Source of the DNA: Mesorhizobium neociceri
GTDB taxonomy: Bacteria > Pseudomonadota > Alphaproteobacteria > Rhizobiales > Rhizobiaceae
Length of the DNA: 64,000 bases
Assembly: GCF_013520985.1 (NCBI RefSeq)
Contig: NZ_JACDTY010000001.1
Location: forward strand, 806,001-870,000
Direction: 5' to 3'
Position 1 is the first letter of the stretch, and every line of letters starts with the position of its first letter. Shown in pieces: positions 45,617 through 53,675 of the stretch. The notes beneath the pieces were generated by a model, which searched no databases, was not told where the DNA came from, and saw nothing but the letters and a program-made list of their open reading frames with translations. The position numbers were made by a program, and so were the translations under genes.

Positions 45617-46462
45617 GTGACCGACACCGCCAACATCGTCATGGAGGCGGTGCGCGCCGGCGACCATGACCGCTATGTCAGCGCACTCTACGCACCAGTC
45701 GACAAGCGCGAGGCGCTGTTTTCGCTTTACGCCTTCAATGCCGAGATCGCCTCTGTTCGCGACCGCATCCATGAGGCATTGCCGGGTGAGGTGAGGCTGC
45801 AATGGTGGCGCGATGTCATCGCCGCTGAAGCCGCAGCCACCGGCAACCCGCTCGCCGACGCGCTGAAGGCGACGATTGCCGCCCACGGCCTGCCGAAAGC
45901 TGCCTTCGACAACATGCTCGAGGCGCGCATCTTCGACCTCTATGACGACCCGATGCCGTCGCGCACCGATCTCGAAGGCTATTGCGGCGAGACGGCGGCG
46001 GCGCTGATCCAGCTGGCGGCGATGGTGCTCGATCCCGTTGAGGCGCCGCGCTTTGCTGAACTTGCGGGCAGGGCGGGCTGTGCCCAGGCGATGACCGGCC
46101 TTCTGCTGCTGTTGCCGCTGCATCTCCGGCGCGGGCAGTGTTTTATCCCAGTCGATATTCTCGCAGCGGCCGGCTCGTCGCCGGAAGAATTCGTCAGCGG
46201 CGATGGCGGCCCCGGCGCCGAGCGTGCGGTGGCCGCGATGATCGCGCTGGCGCAGGAGCATCTCAGCGCTTTTGAGCAAGCGGCATCAGCGCTTCCGGAC
46301 ACACTGCGTCCGGCATTCCTGCCGCTGGCGCTGACCAGCGCCTATTTCGGCAAAATGGCGAATGGTCGTCGGTCACCGCTGGCCGGCGTAGCGCGGCTTT
46401 CGGCCTTGCGCCGGCATTGGCTGCTGCTCAGACGCGCGACGCGGGGCTGGCCGCCCATTTGA
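45617..46462 (+). CDS. Squalene/phytoene-synthase family protein (NDUFAF6-like, likely non-catalytic)
   Basis: The 281-residue all-helical protein has the isoprenoid synthase fold (RYVSALYAPVDKREALFSLY at 14-33, YAFNAEIASVRDRIHEALPG, then QWWRDVIAAEA). In active squalene/phytoene synthases two Asp-rich motifs bind the diphosphates; here the first is replaced by NAEIASVRDRI and the second by LLLLLPLHLRRGQCFIP, so catalysis is unlikely. That loss and the Mth938 neighbour fit NDUFAF6-like assembly factors rather than a carotenoid or hopanoid enzyme. It starts at a GTG one base after the preceding stop, so translation is coupled. Confidence 0.8.
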   Translation: MTDTANIVMEAVRAGDHDRYVSALYAPVDKREALFSLYAFNAEIASVRDRIHEALPGEVRLQWWRDVIAAEAAATGNPLADALKATIAAHGLPKAAFDNMLEARIFDLYDDPMPSRTDLEGYCGETAAALIQLAAMVLDPVEAPRFAELAGRAGCAQAMTGLLLLLPLHLRRGQCFIPVDILAAAGSSPEEFVSGDGGPGAERAVAAMIALAQEHLSAFEQAASALPDTLRPAFLPLALTSAYFGKMANGRRSPLAGVARLSALRRHWLLLRRATRGWPPI

Positions 46463-46544
46463 CGTAAACGTCAATCGTGCTAGGACTCCGTCGGCCCGAA
46501 ATCGTCGCCAAAAGACGCGACCGGTCCGGAGGAGATTTCTGCCA

Positions 46545-46979
46545 ATGAGCCTGCCCGTTCTGGTGGCCCTCGTCACTGTCGGCATTGCGCTGTCGGTCCT
46601 GGCCGTGCACTTCACCGGTGGCAGCAAAATCGCCACACTGGCCGGTGCCGATCAAGCGCTCAGCCGGTTTGCCGACGATTTTCCCGACGAGAAGGCTTCT
46701 GCCGTGCGCCTGACGGCTGATGGCCGGACGGCGTTCCTCGATCTCGGTCCAGCCCGCAGCGGCATCGTCCACAGTGTCGGCGACTGCTTTTTGACCCGCA
46801 TCGTCACGCCGCACGACATCAAGGCCATTGACCTCGATGAAGACGGCGCGTTTTCGCTGAAGTTGGCAGACTTGACCTGGAAAGGCGGACGCTTCGCCTT
46901 CGCCGACAAGGCTGACGCCAAGGCCGTCGCGGCGGCATTTGGGCCGCATAATCCGAGCCAGGCGAAGGAAGCCGCGTGA
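46545..46979 (+). CDS. Hypothetical membrane-anchored protein
   Basis: The 144-residue protein has an N-terminal membrane helix (about 4-23, PVLVALVTVGIALSVLAVHF) and a soluble domain of about 115 residues (SKIATLAGADQALSRFADDF, then FLDLGPARSGIVHSVGDCFL) of alternating beta character. No family is recognised by eye. It overlaps the next gene by 4 bases, so the two probably work together at the membrane. Gene order and upstream GGAGGA ribosome site support translation. Confidence 0.6.
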   Translation: MSLPVLVALVTVGIALSVLAVHFTGGSKIATLAGADQALSRFADDFPDEKASAVRLTADGRTAFLDLGPARSGIVHSVGDCFLTRIVTPHDIKAIDLDEDGAFSLKLADLTWKGGRFAFADKADAKAVAAAFGPHNPSQAKEAA

Positions 46980-47929
46980 TGGACGACTATAATTTCCCTG
47001 AGGTGACCCAGCTTGCCATCCCGTTCTTCGTCGCCGCGATCCTGATCGAGCTGTGGCTGGTGCGGACGGGCCGCGCCAAGGGCTCGTTCGAGACGCGCGA
47101 CACACTGACCAGCCTGATGATGGGCACCGGCAATGTCGTTGCCGGCCTGCTGCTCGGCGTCGTCTCCTATTGGGCACTGCTGTGGCTGTGGCAGTTTCGT
47201 TTCTTCAATCTCGGCCTGTCGGTGTGGGTGTTCCTGGCCGCCTTCCTGCTCGATGATTTGCGCTACTACGTTTATCACCGCATCGCGCATCGGGTGCGCT
47301 GGGTGTGGGCTGAGCACGTCAACCATCATTCCAGCCAGCACTACAATCTGTCGACAGCGCTGCGTCAAAGCTGGACCGGGCTTTTCACCTTCATGTTCGT
47401 GCTGCAGGCGCCTTTGGTGCTGCTCGGCTTCCATCCGGCGGTCATCGCCTTCACCTTCGGCTTCAACCTGGTCTGGCAGTTCTGGATCCACACCGAGGCG
47501 ATCGGCAAGATGTGGGGCTGGTTCGAATTCATCTTCAATACGCCTTCGCATCACCGCGTCCATCATGCCACCAATCCGCGCTATCTCGACGCCAACTATG
47601 CCGGCACGCTGATCATCTGGGACCGCATGTTCGGCACCTTTGTCGCGGAGCTGGAGGAGGACCGGCCGCGCTACGGCATCGTGAAAAATCTCGGCACGTT
47701 CAATCCGCTGAAAGTGGCGTTCCACGAGTGGATCGGCATGTTCAGGGATGCCTTTGCGCCGGGGCTGACGATGCGTGATCGCATCAACTACCTGATCAAG
47801 CCGCCCGGCTGGAGCCATGACGGTTCGCGCGAGACTTCGGAGAGTTTGAAGGCTGCCTATGTCAGACGAAATCCCGGCGAGGCCGGCAAGCCGGGGCTGC
47901 CGATGACGGGCGTTGAGCCGGCGGAGTAG
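46976..47929 (+). CDS. Sterol desaturase/fatty acid hydroxylase family protein
   Basis: The 317-residue inner-membrane enzyme has about five hydrophobic segments and the histidine clusters of the diiron fatty-acid hydroxylase superfamily: YHRIAHRVRW and VNHHSSQHYN (about 101-125) and NTPSHHRVHHATN (about 187-199). Members hydroxylate or desaturate lipids or hopanoids; the substrate here is unknown. It starts with GTG-ATG overlapping the stop of the upstream gene. The next genes are convergent. Confidence 0.88.
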   Translation: MMDDYNFPEVTQLAIPFFVAAILIELWLVRTGRAKGSFETRDTLTSLMMGTGNVVAGLLLGVVSYWALLWLWQFRFFNLGLSVWVFLAAFLLDDLRYYVYHRIAHRVRWVWAEHVNHHSSQHYNLSTALRQSWTGLFTFMFVLQAPLVLLGFHPAVIAFTFGFNLVWQFWIHTEAIGKMWGWFEFIFNTPSHHRVHHATNPRYLDANYAGTLIIWDRMFGTFVAELEEDRPRYGIVKNLGTFNPLKVAFHEWIGMFRDAFAPGLTMRDRINYLIKPPGWSHDGSRETSESLKAAYVRRNPGEAGKPGLPMTGVEPAE

Positions 47930-47936
47930 CTGCGTT

Positions 47937-48266
47937 TCAGGATGGGTCGCCCGATCCGCCATCCCGCATAAGTGCCTCATAGTCGCGACCGCCGTAGAAG
48001 ATGTTGAGAACTGCATCGCTCTCGATCACATAGGCGATGACGGCTGAATGCTCGAACGGGACAGTGCGCAGTCCAAGCGAGATATCATCTCTCGATCGGC
48101 CGCCGCGAGGCGCGTTGCCGATGCTCTGGCAGCGCTCCCTGATCCGATCCACGAAACCTTTGGCTACGTTTTCGCTGCCGCGTGCCTCAAGGATGTAGCT
48201 GGCAATCGCTTCGAGATCGGAGATTGCGTTTTCGCTAAGAACGACGACGAGGCGCTGGATCATCAC
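47937..48266 (-). CDS. parE: RelE/ParE-family toxin
   Basis: The 109-residue protein has the ParE/RelE fold: VVVLSENAISDLEAIASYIL at the N-terminus, then LRTVPFEHSAVIAYVIESDA and IFYGGRDYEAL near the C-terminus. ParE toxins poison gyrase, while RelE toxins cleave mRNA; the lack of RelE catalytic arginine/histidine cannot be judged safely by eye. Its start overlaps the antitoxin gene by 32 bases (an ATG at 48263 is also possible). Stays silent while the antitoxin is present, by family rule. Confidence 0.85.
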   Translation of the reverse strand: MMIQRLVVVLSENAISDLEAIASYILEARGSENVAKGFVDRIRERCQSIGNAPRGGRSRDDISLGLRTVPFEHSAVIAYVIESDAVLNIFYGGRDYEALMRDGGSGDPS

Positions 48267-48537
48267 TGTCTCGCGCGAGTTGCGAAATCCGGCCCTTTAC
48301 CCTGTCGATTGCCTCATCGAGCGGAACAGCAGGCCTTGTGTCTTCGATCGACGCCTTTACCCGTGCCCTGATTGACGCCATGCGTTCGGCGTGTTCATCT
48401 TCCTCGCGCTGGAAGGCGCGCAGCGCTGCGCGAATGACTTCGCTCGCCGACCCGAAAGAGCCGTCCTCGACCTTTTCGCGGATCATACGCGCCATTGCGG
48501 GGGTGACGGTGACGGACAGTTTCTCGGCGGATTCCAT
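48235..48537 (-). CDS. parD: ParD-family antitoxin
   Basis: The 100-residue protein starts with a ribbon-helix-helix DNA-binding unit (about 5-45, KLSVTVTPAMARMIREKVED then GSASEVIRAALRAFQREEDE) followed by a flexible C-terminal part (about 55-100) that would bind and block the toxin. It overlaps the toxin gene, the standard order. A perfect 19-bp dyad at 48560-48578 lies 22 bases upstream and is the likely operator through which ParD represses its own operon. Confidence 0.88.
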   Translation of the reverse strand: MESAEKLSVTVTPAMARMIREKVEDGSFGSASEVIRAALRAFQREEDEHAERMASIRARVKASIEDTRPAVPLDEAIDRVKGRISQLARDSDDPAPRRRS

Positions 48538-48559
48538 GATTGGGCTCCATCATGCACGA

Positions 48560-48578
48560 AGTAGGATACTATCCTACT
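48560..48578 (-). promoter_or_regulatory. Probable ParD operator (perfect dyad)
   Basis: AGTAGGATACTATCCTACT is a perfect 9+1+9 inverted repeat, 22 bases upstream of the antitoxin start, where ribbon-helix-helix antitoxins normally bind their own promoter. The TACT/GTAG half-sites are AT-rich relative to the surroundings. Confidence 0.75.
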
Positions 48579-48606
48579 TTGTGCCGAGCGTCCAACCTGA
48601 ACGTGC

Positions 48607-50016
48607 TTACTCCGCCGCCTCGGCCCGCGCCGGCAACCCGAGCCACTCCCGGCAATCAGCCTGCGCACGCGAGGTGATGGCATGGCGCTTGGCAACCGTC
48701 TTGTCCTTGCCACGCAGGCGTTTGCCTTCGGTCTTCGGCGCTTCTACCGGCGGGAACAGGCCGAAATTGACGTTCATCGGCTGGAAGGAGCGTTTGCCCG
48801 GCTCATCGTCGGAGACGATGTGGCCGCCGGTGATGTGGTTGAGCAGCGCGCCGAAGGCGGTGGTGAGCGGCGGCAGCGACAGCTCATAGCCGAGACGCTC
48901 GGCGGCGGCGAAGCGGCCGGCGAGCAGGCCGATGGCGGCGCTCTCGACATAGCCCTCGCAACCGGTGATCTGGCCGGCAAAACGCAGGCCGGGCCGCGAC
49001 TTCAGCTGCAGCGAGGCGTCGAGCAGCGTCGGCGAGTTGATGTAGGTGTTGCGGTGCAGGCCGCCCAGTCGGGCGAAGTCGGCGTTTTCCAGGCCGGGAA
49101 TAGTGCGGAAGACGCGCACCTGCTCGGCATGCTTCAGCTTGGTCTGGAAACCGACCATGTTGTAGAGCGTGCCCAGCGCATTGTCCTGGCGCAGCTGCAC
49201 CACGGCATAGGCTTTGACCGTTGGGTTGTGCGCATTGGTCAATCCCATCGGCTTCATCGGCCCGTAGCGCAGCGTCTCGACGCCACGCTCGGCCATGATC
49301 TCGATCGGCAGGCAGCCATCGAAATAGGGCGTGCCTTCCCATTGCTTGAATTCGGTTTTCTGGCCGTCGATCAGCGCCTGCACGAAGGCGAGATACTGCT
49401 CCTTGTCCATCGGGCAGTTGATGTAGTCCTTGCCGGTGCCGCCGGGTCCGACCTTGTCGTAGCGCGACTGGAACCAGCAAATGTCCATGTCGATCGTGTC
49501 GAAATGGATGATCGGGGCAATGGCGTCGAAGAAGGCCAGTGCATCAGCGCCGGTTGCCTCGGCGATCGATTGGGCGAGCGAAGGGGCAGTCAGCGGCCCG
49601 GTGGCGATGATCGCCTGATCCCACTCCGCCGGCGGCAGGCCCGGCACCTCCTCGCGCTCAATAGTGATCAGCGGGTGGCCTTCGAGTTTTTTGGTCACCG
49701 CGTCGGAGAAGCCGTCGCGGTCGACAGCCAGCGCGCCGCCGGCCGGCACCTGGTTGGCGTCGCCGGCGCTCATGATCAGCGAACCGGCCAGCCGCATTTC
49801 GGCATGCAGCAGGCCGACGGCGTTGTTCTCGGCATCGTCGGAGCGGAAGGAGTTGGAGCAGACGAGCTCGGCCAGACTGTCGGTCTTGTGGGCATCGGTG
49901 CCGCGCACCGGGCGCATCTCATGCAGGATTACCGGAACGCCGGCTTGCGCTGCCTGCCATGCGGCTTCGGAGCCGGCGAGGCCGCCGCCGACGATGTGGA
50001 TTGGATTTTTGCTCAT
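48607..50016 (-). CDS. trmFO: tRNA uracil-54 methyltransferase TrmFO
   Basis: The 469-residue flavoenzyme makes ribothymidine at position 54 of tRNA with methylenetetrahydrofolate and FAD. N-terminal FAD motif [20 protein letters not shown] (about 6-25), the [11 protein letters not shown] and [19 protein letters not shown] signature (about 360-378), and [13 protein letters not shown] near the end are diagnostic. Length fits. The ATG at 50016 is used; a few extra codons upstream are ignored. It is divergent from the Rrf2 gene. Confidence 0.95.
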   Translation of the reverse strand: MSKNPIHIVGGGLAGSEAAWQAAQAGVPVILHEMRPVRGTDAHKTDSLAELVCSNSFRSDDAENNAVGLLHAEMRLAGSLIMSAGDANQVPAGGALAVDRDGFSDAVTKKLEGHPLITIEREEVPGLPPAEWDQAIIATGPLTAPSLAQSIAEATGADALAFFDAIAPIIHFDTIDMDICWFQSRYDKVGPGGTGKDYINCPMDKEQYLAFVQALIDGQKTEFKQWEGTPYFDGCLPIEIMAERGVETLRYGPMKPMGLTNAHNPTVKAYAVVQLRQDNALGTLYNMVGFQTKLKHAEQVRVFRTIPGLENADFARLGGLHRNTYINSPTLLDASLQLKSRPGLRFAGQITGCEGYVESAAIGLLAGRFAAAERLGYELSLPPLTTAFGALLNHITGGHIVSDDEPGKRSFQPMNVNFGLFPPVEAPKTEGKRLRGKDKTVAKRHAITSRAQADCREWLGLPARAEAAE

Positions 50017-50131
50017 GAGCGCCGGAATAATCGCTTGGCGCGCTGTTTGCAATTGGCCGGCTGCGAGCCTGTGTTGTTACCGTCGCCCTAACCACTCCGC
50101 CGGACCGTCTGTTTACACAGCAGGAAAATAG

Positions 50132-50150
50132 GGATATTTCATATCCTTAA
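50132..50150 (+). promoter_or_regulatory. Palindromic motif before the Rrf2 gene
   Basis: GGATATTTCATATCCTTAA contains the dyad GGATAT-TTC-ATATCC and lies 33 bases before the Rrf2 start. It matches 53565-53583, before the AhpD-like operon, at 16 of 19 bases. The likely reader is the Rrf2 protein itself. Confidence 0.65.
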
Positions 50151-50183
50151 TAGTCTCGATCGGTATCGACCCGGAATCCATTG

Positions 50184-50672
50184 ATGATCCTGAAAAGCCA
50201 AGTCGAATGGGCGCTGCACTGCTGCGCCATTCTCGCGGGCCTGCCTGCAGGGCGGTATCTCTCCACAAAAGCGCTCGCCGAGTTTCACGGCCTTCCCAAG
50301 GAGTATCTCTCCAAGGCGCTGCAAAGCCTGTCGCAGGCGGGCCTGGTCGATACGACGCTCGGTCCGTCAGGCGGGTACCGGCTGGCGCGGCCACCGGCAG
50401 AGCTGACCTTCCTCGAAATCGTCGAAGCGGTGGAGGGCAAGGCGCGGACGTTTGTGTGCACCAACATCCGCGAAAACAATCCGTGCCGTCCGCAGGGTTA
50501 TTGCGAAAGCAGCCCTTGCGCGGTCTCGCGCATCATGTGGGAAGCCGACGAGGCCTGGCGGGCGAAACTGCGCAGCGTCAGGCTTTCCGACCTCACCGAA
50601 GCGCTGGCGCAGGAGATTCCGCCGGAGCTTTGGAAGGACAGTTTTGAATGGGTGCTAGAGCGCGCCGGATGA
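50184..50672 (+). CDS. Rrf2-family Fe-S transcriptional regulator
   Basis: The 162-residue regulator has an N-terminal winged helix (about 1-70, with LSTKALAEFHGLPKEYLSKA as recognition helix region and PSGGYRLARP as wing) and four cysteines C92, C101, C107 and C112 in the cluster loop, close to the C92-C98-C104 pattern of IscR. It therefore probably senses Fe-S status, NO or redox. The N-terminus MILKSQVEWALHC differs from RirA, NsrR and IscR, so I do not assign it to those. Its own upstream motif recurs before the AhpD-like operon. The start is the ATG at 50184, not the TTG at 50181. Confidence 0.88.
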   Translation: MILKSQVEWALHCCAILAGLPAGRYLSTKALAEFHGLPKEYLSKALQSLSQAGLVDTTLGPSGGYRLARPPAELTFLEIVEAVEGKARTFVCTNIRENNPCRPQGYCESSPCAVSRIMWEADEAWRAKLRSVRLSDLTEALAQEIPPELWKDSFEWVLERAG

Positions 50673-51692
50673 ACGTGAACGCATGACCGTCGCAGGCGGC
50701 TGGTCAGCCGTCGCCGGCAATACGACGGCATAGCTCTGGGGTGACATCGCAAGGAACAAACCATTCGCCTCGCAATGGCGATGGACAAGGTCGATCACGT
50801 CATTCCTGGCGAGCAACCGATCGCCGGGGCCGGCCACGCAAAAGAGCAGGTCGATCCCGATTGCCACCGCGTCGATGTCCTTGAGCGCGACAAGCGGTGC
50901 CGGGTCCTTGACGATCCGTTGGCATTTCTGGAGAGCCGCATGCATAGCCTCCTCGATGATGTGCGGCGCGTGCGTCGCCGCAATCCGCACGGTCAGGCTT
51001 ATCAACTGCCTCTCGTCGGGACGGCTGAGATTGGTCAGGCTGATCTTCGCCAACACGCTGTTGGGCACGACGACGATGTTGTTGGCGCCGGTGAGCAGGT
51101 GGGTGGAGCGCCAGGTTGTTTCGACGATGCGTCCTTCCGTACCGTCGCTCAGCATGATCCAGTCACCGAGCGTGTAGGGGCGGCCCAGCGTTAGCGCGAT
51201 GCCGGAAAAGACGTCACCAAGCGTGTTCTGCAGCGCAAGCCCGACAATGATGGCGACCACGCCCGACGTTGCCGCCAGCGTTGCGACGGGAACTCCGAAG
51301 ACGAAACCCGTTATCGACAACGCCACGCCGAGATAGATGACTGCGACGACCAGTTCCTGGAGCAGGCGCGCTTCTCGTGGCCGGTGTTCCACGACGACAT
51401 AGAGGCGCACAAAGCCGACGAGCGTCCAGGCAAGGTGTATCCACCAGAGGATGCGCGCCGACTTCGCCAGATACGCGCCCGCGCCTTGGATATCTGTGAG
51501 ATCTGTCTCGGCCACCCAATGCGGCAGGATACCGCTGAAGCCGAGCACCGCGGTCATGCCGGCGAAGAACAGGATCTGGGCGATCAGGCGTGCCATCGGA
51601 CGCCCACGGCCCTGGAAACACCAGACGACAATGCCGGCAAGCCCCAGCAGATTGATCAAGACCAGGGCAAGGAAGTGATGATCGCCGAACAT
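50655..51692 (-). CDS. MscS-family mechanosensitive ion channel
   Basis: The 345-residue protein has about five N-terminal hydrophobic segments and an MscS domain: pore helix SGVVAIIVGLALQNTLGDVF (about 140-159), beta domain GRPYTLGDWIMLSDGTEGRI and the VVVPNSVLAKISLTNLSRP turn. Such channels open on hypo-osmotic stress. The N-terminal helices exceed those of E. coli MscS. Its 3' end overlaps that of the Rrf2 gene by 18 bases, tail to tail. Confidence 0.9.
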   Translation of the reverse strand: MFGDHHFLALVLINLLGLAGIVVWCFQGRGRPMARLIAQILFFAGMTAVLGFSGILPHWVAETDLTDIQGAGAYLAKSARILWWIHLAWTLVGFVRLYVVVEHRPREARLLQELVVAVIYLGVALSITGFVFGVPVATLAATSGVVAIIVGLALQNTLGDVFSGIALTLGRPYTLGDWIMLSDGTEGRIVETTWRSTHLLTGANNIVVVPNSVLAKISLTNLSRPDERQLISLTVRIAATHAPHIIEEAMHAALQKCQRIVKDPAPLVALKDIDAVAIGIDLLFCVAGPGDRLLARNDVIDLVHRHCEANGLFLAMSPQSYAVVLPATADQPPATVMRSRSSGAL

Positions 51693-51757
51693 GGGTCCCC
51701 GATATGATACAAACTCAAGGCAGTGCCGGACGCCAGCAAGGCGCCCGGCGTTTCGGC

Positions 51758-52186
51758 CTACTTCGTGACCGGATAGGTCAATTCCTTCTGGGCGGTGTCG
51801 ACGACGAAGACGGCAAGCAGTTTTGCGGGCTTCGTCTTGGAGCCGTTCTCGCTCACGCTGTGGCGATCGCCCGGCATCTCCGAAAAGCTCTCGCCGGCCT
51901 TGTAGACCTTGGCCGGGTCGTCATTGACCTGGCTGCGGATGGAGCCTTCCAGCACCGTCGCATAGATGAAGGCCGAGCTTGGATGGGTGTGCGCTTCCGA
52001 GTAACCGCCGGGGCCGTATTCGACCAGGATGCCCTTGATGCTTTTGCCCGGCGCATTCGGCAGTTCATGCTCATAGACGAGGGTGACCTTGGCAGCTTTT
52101 TCGCCGGCGGGATGGGTATCTGTGGCTCCGGCCGGCCCGGCCACGGCTGCCGCCACGATGAGGGCAGCCACGATTGATTTGACCAT
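51758..52186 (-). CDS. Secreted cupin-domain protein
   Basis: The 142-residue precursor has a signal peptide (about 1-22, MVKSIVAALIVAAAVAGPAG) and a cupin barrel with GGYSEAHTHPSSAFIYATVL (metal-ligand His pair and Glu region) and a second motif MPGDRHSVSENGS. Small periplasmic cupins of this kind often bind metals or protect against electrophiles; the exact role is unknown. The ATG at 52186 is chosen to begin the signal peptide. It is the last gene of the AhpD-like operon. Confidence 0.8.
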   Translation of the reverse strand: MVKSIVAALIVAAAVAGPAGATDTHPAGEKAAKVTLVYEHELPNAPGKSIKGILVEYGPGGYSEAHTHPSSAFIYATVLEGSIRSQVNDDPAKVYKAGESFSEMPGDRHSVSENGSKTKPAKLLAVFVVDTAQKELTYPVTK

Positions 52187-52244
52187 TTGAAAAACTCCTT
52201 TGTTGAGGAATGCGCTGCGCCTGGGCTGAGGCGCAGCCCGACGG

Positions 52245-52997
52245 TCATTTCCGCGCCGCGGTGGCGAACCACTGCTCGAAGGTGACGTGGCCAAGGCGAG
52301 GATTGTTGTCGGAGACGAGCGAATTGTCGTTCAGCCGCGCGCCGAAGTAGAGCGCCTCCGGATCGGCCACAACCTTGCGGGGATCGCCGACAGCCTTGAG
52401 GTAGCGGGTGACGAGTTCGCTCATCCGCACGCGCTCCGGACCGGAAATCTCGATCATGCCGTTGATCGGCGCGGCGAGCGCGACACGCGCCATGACGTCG
52501 GCGACGTCGTCGGATGCGATGGGCTGCACATAGGCCGGCGACAGATGCACGGCTTCGCCGACCGTGCCCGACTTGGCGATGCCGGCGAGGAATTCCATGA
52601 ACTGCGTGGAATGAACGATGGTGTAGGGAATGCCGGAGGCCTTGATCAGCTGTTCCTGGACGAGTTTGGCGCGAAAATAGCCGCAGTCCTGCAGGCGTTC
52701 GGTTCCGACAACCGAGAGCGCGATATGGTGCTTGACCCCGGCAGCCTTGCCTGCCGCGAGCAGATTGCGGCCGGAAATCGTGAAGAAATCCATGGCGGCC
52801 TTGTCCTCGAAGGAGGGTGAGTTGGCGAGATCGATCACGACCTCGGTGCCGGCCAGCGCCTCTTTCAGGCCTTCGCCGGTGATGGTGTTGACGCCGGTGT
52901 TCGGGGCGGCGGCGATCACCTCATGGCCCTGTTTGCGCAGGCGCTCAGTGGTTTTGGTGCCGATGAGGCCGGTTCCGCCGATGATAACGATTTTCAT
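52245..52997 (-). CDS. NmrA-like NAD(P)-binding protein
   Basis: The 250-residue protein starts MKIVIIGGTGLIGTKTTERL with the dinucleotide-binding GGTGLIG (8-14) of atypical short-chain dehydrogenases. No Tyr-x-x-x-Lys pair is clear; SVVGTERLQDCGYFRAKLVQ has YFRAK, so catalysis is possible but not sure. NmrA-type proteins either reduce substrates or sense NAD(P) redox state. It lies between a cupin gene and an AhpD-like gene on one strand, likely in one transcript from the motif at 53565. Confidence 0.82.
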   Translation of the reverse strand: MKIVIIGGTGLIGTKTTERLRKQGHEVIAAAPNTGVNTITGEGLKEALAGTEVVIDLANSPSFEDKAAMDFFTISGRNLLAAGKAAGVKHHIALSVVGTERLQDCGYFRAKLVQEQLIKASGIPYTIVHSTQFMEFLAGIAKSGTVGEAVHLSPAYVQPIASDDVADVMARVALAAPINGMIEISGPERVRMSELVTRYLKAVGDPRKVVADPEALYFGARLNDNSLVSDNNPRLGHVTFEQWFATAARK

Positions 52998-53060
52998 GAT
53001 GCTCTCCGTTTGCGGCGCGCTGTCGCGCCGCGTCGATTGATGGGTTGCTCTGGGAACGCG

Positions 53061-53540
53061 TTAGTTCAGGCCGGCCTTGTCGAGGCCGTAGAACTTGTCG
53101 GCGGAGCCGGGCACGGCTTTGAAGGCAACACTGACGCGGTTCCAGGCGTTGATGGCCATGATCGAGAAGGTCAGGTCGGAGATTTCCTTTTCCGAAAGCT
53201 GCCCGCGCACGCGCTCATAGAGGTCGTCGGGAATGCCGCCTTCGGGAAGCTTGGTGACGGCTTCGGTCCAGGCGAGGGCGGCGCGTTCACGCGGAATGAA
53301 CAGGGTCGATTCCCGCCAGACGGCGACATGGTAGAGCCGCAGCTCGCTCTCGCCATGGATCTTTGCTTCCTTGACATGCATGTCGAGGCAAAAGGCGCAG
53401 CCATTGATCTGCGATGCCCTGATATGGACGAGATCGCGGATCTTCTCTTCGATGGCACTGTGTGCCTCGGCCATGCTGAGGTCGGAAAGTTTCTTGAACA
53501 GCTCGGGCGATTGTTGGGCGGCGTTCAGACGCTGTGTCAT
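53061..53540 (-). CDS. AhpD-like/carboxymuconolactone decarboxylase family protein
   Basis: The 159-residue protein has the AhpD-type motif CAFCLDMH with C48, C51 and H55, the redox-active residues of alkylhydroperoxidase AhpD-like proteins. EKIRDLVHIRASQINGCAFC and AVTKLPEGGIPDDLYERVRG are typical of the subgroup. It is probably a peroxidase-like thiol enzyme. First gene of a three-gene operon with NmrA-like and cupin genes. A dyad motif shared with the Rrf2 gene lies 25 bases before its start. Confidence 0.88.
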   Translation of the reverse strand: MTQRLNAAQQSPELFKKLSDLSMAEAHSAIEEKIRDLVHIRASQINGCAFCLDMHVKEAKIHGESELRLYHVAVWRESTLFIPRERAALAWTEAVTKLPEGGIPDDLYERVRGQLSEKEISDLTFSIMAINAWNRVSVAFKAVPGSADKFYGLDKAGLN

Positions 53541-53564
53541 TGCTTGTCCTTCTGGGGGTTTTGA

Positions 53565-53598
53565 GGATATTTTGTGTCCTTAAGGACAATTAATATCC
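53565..53598 (-). promoter_or_regulatory. Large dyad before the AhpD-like operon (probable Rrf2 site)
   Basis: A 34-bp symmetric site, GGATATT (53565) and AATATCC (53592) as outer arms and TGTCCTTAAGGACA (53575-53588) as a perfect inner palindrome. Its left 19 bases match the motif upstream of the Rrf2 gene at 16 positions. It sits between the operon and the divergent LysR gene, which could also use it. Confidence 0.7.
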
Positions 53599-53675
53599 AT
53601 AATATCTGGACAGTAAAGCGCCTGCCGCCTAGGATGCGGACATAAGGCATATGTCGAAAGGTAATGAGGCTGAGG

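Noticed and set aside
46652..48016. A 454-codon minus-strand frame
   Set aside because: Antisense to the membrane protein and the sterol-desaturase-type gene, whose histidine clusters are real.
48682..50091. A 469-codon plus-strand frame
   Set aside because: Antisense to trmFO, which shows the flavin motif and family signature.
53664..53675. Earlier ATG for the LysR gene
   Set aside because: The four added residues (MRLR) are not part of the family's N-terminus, and the ATG at 53676 has GAGG close upstream.
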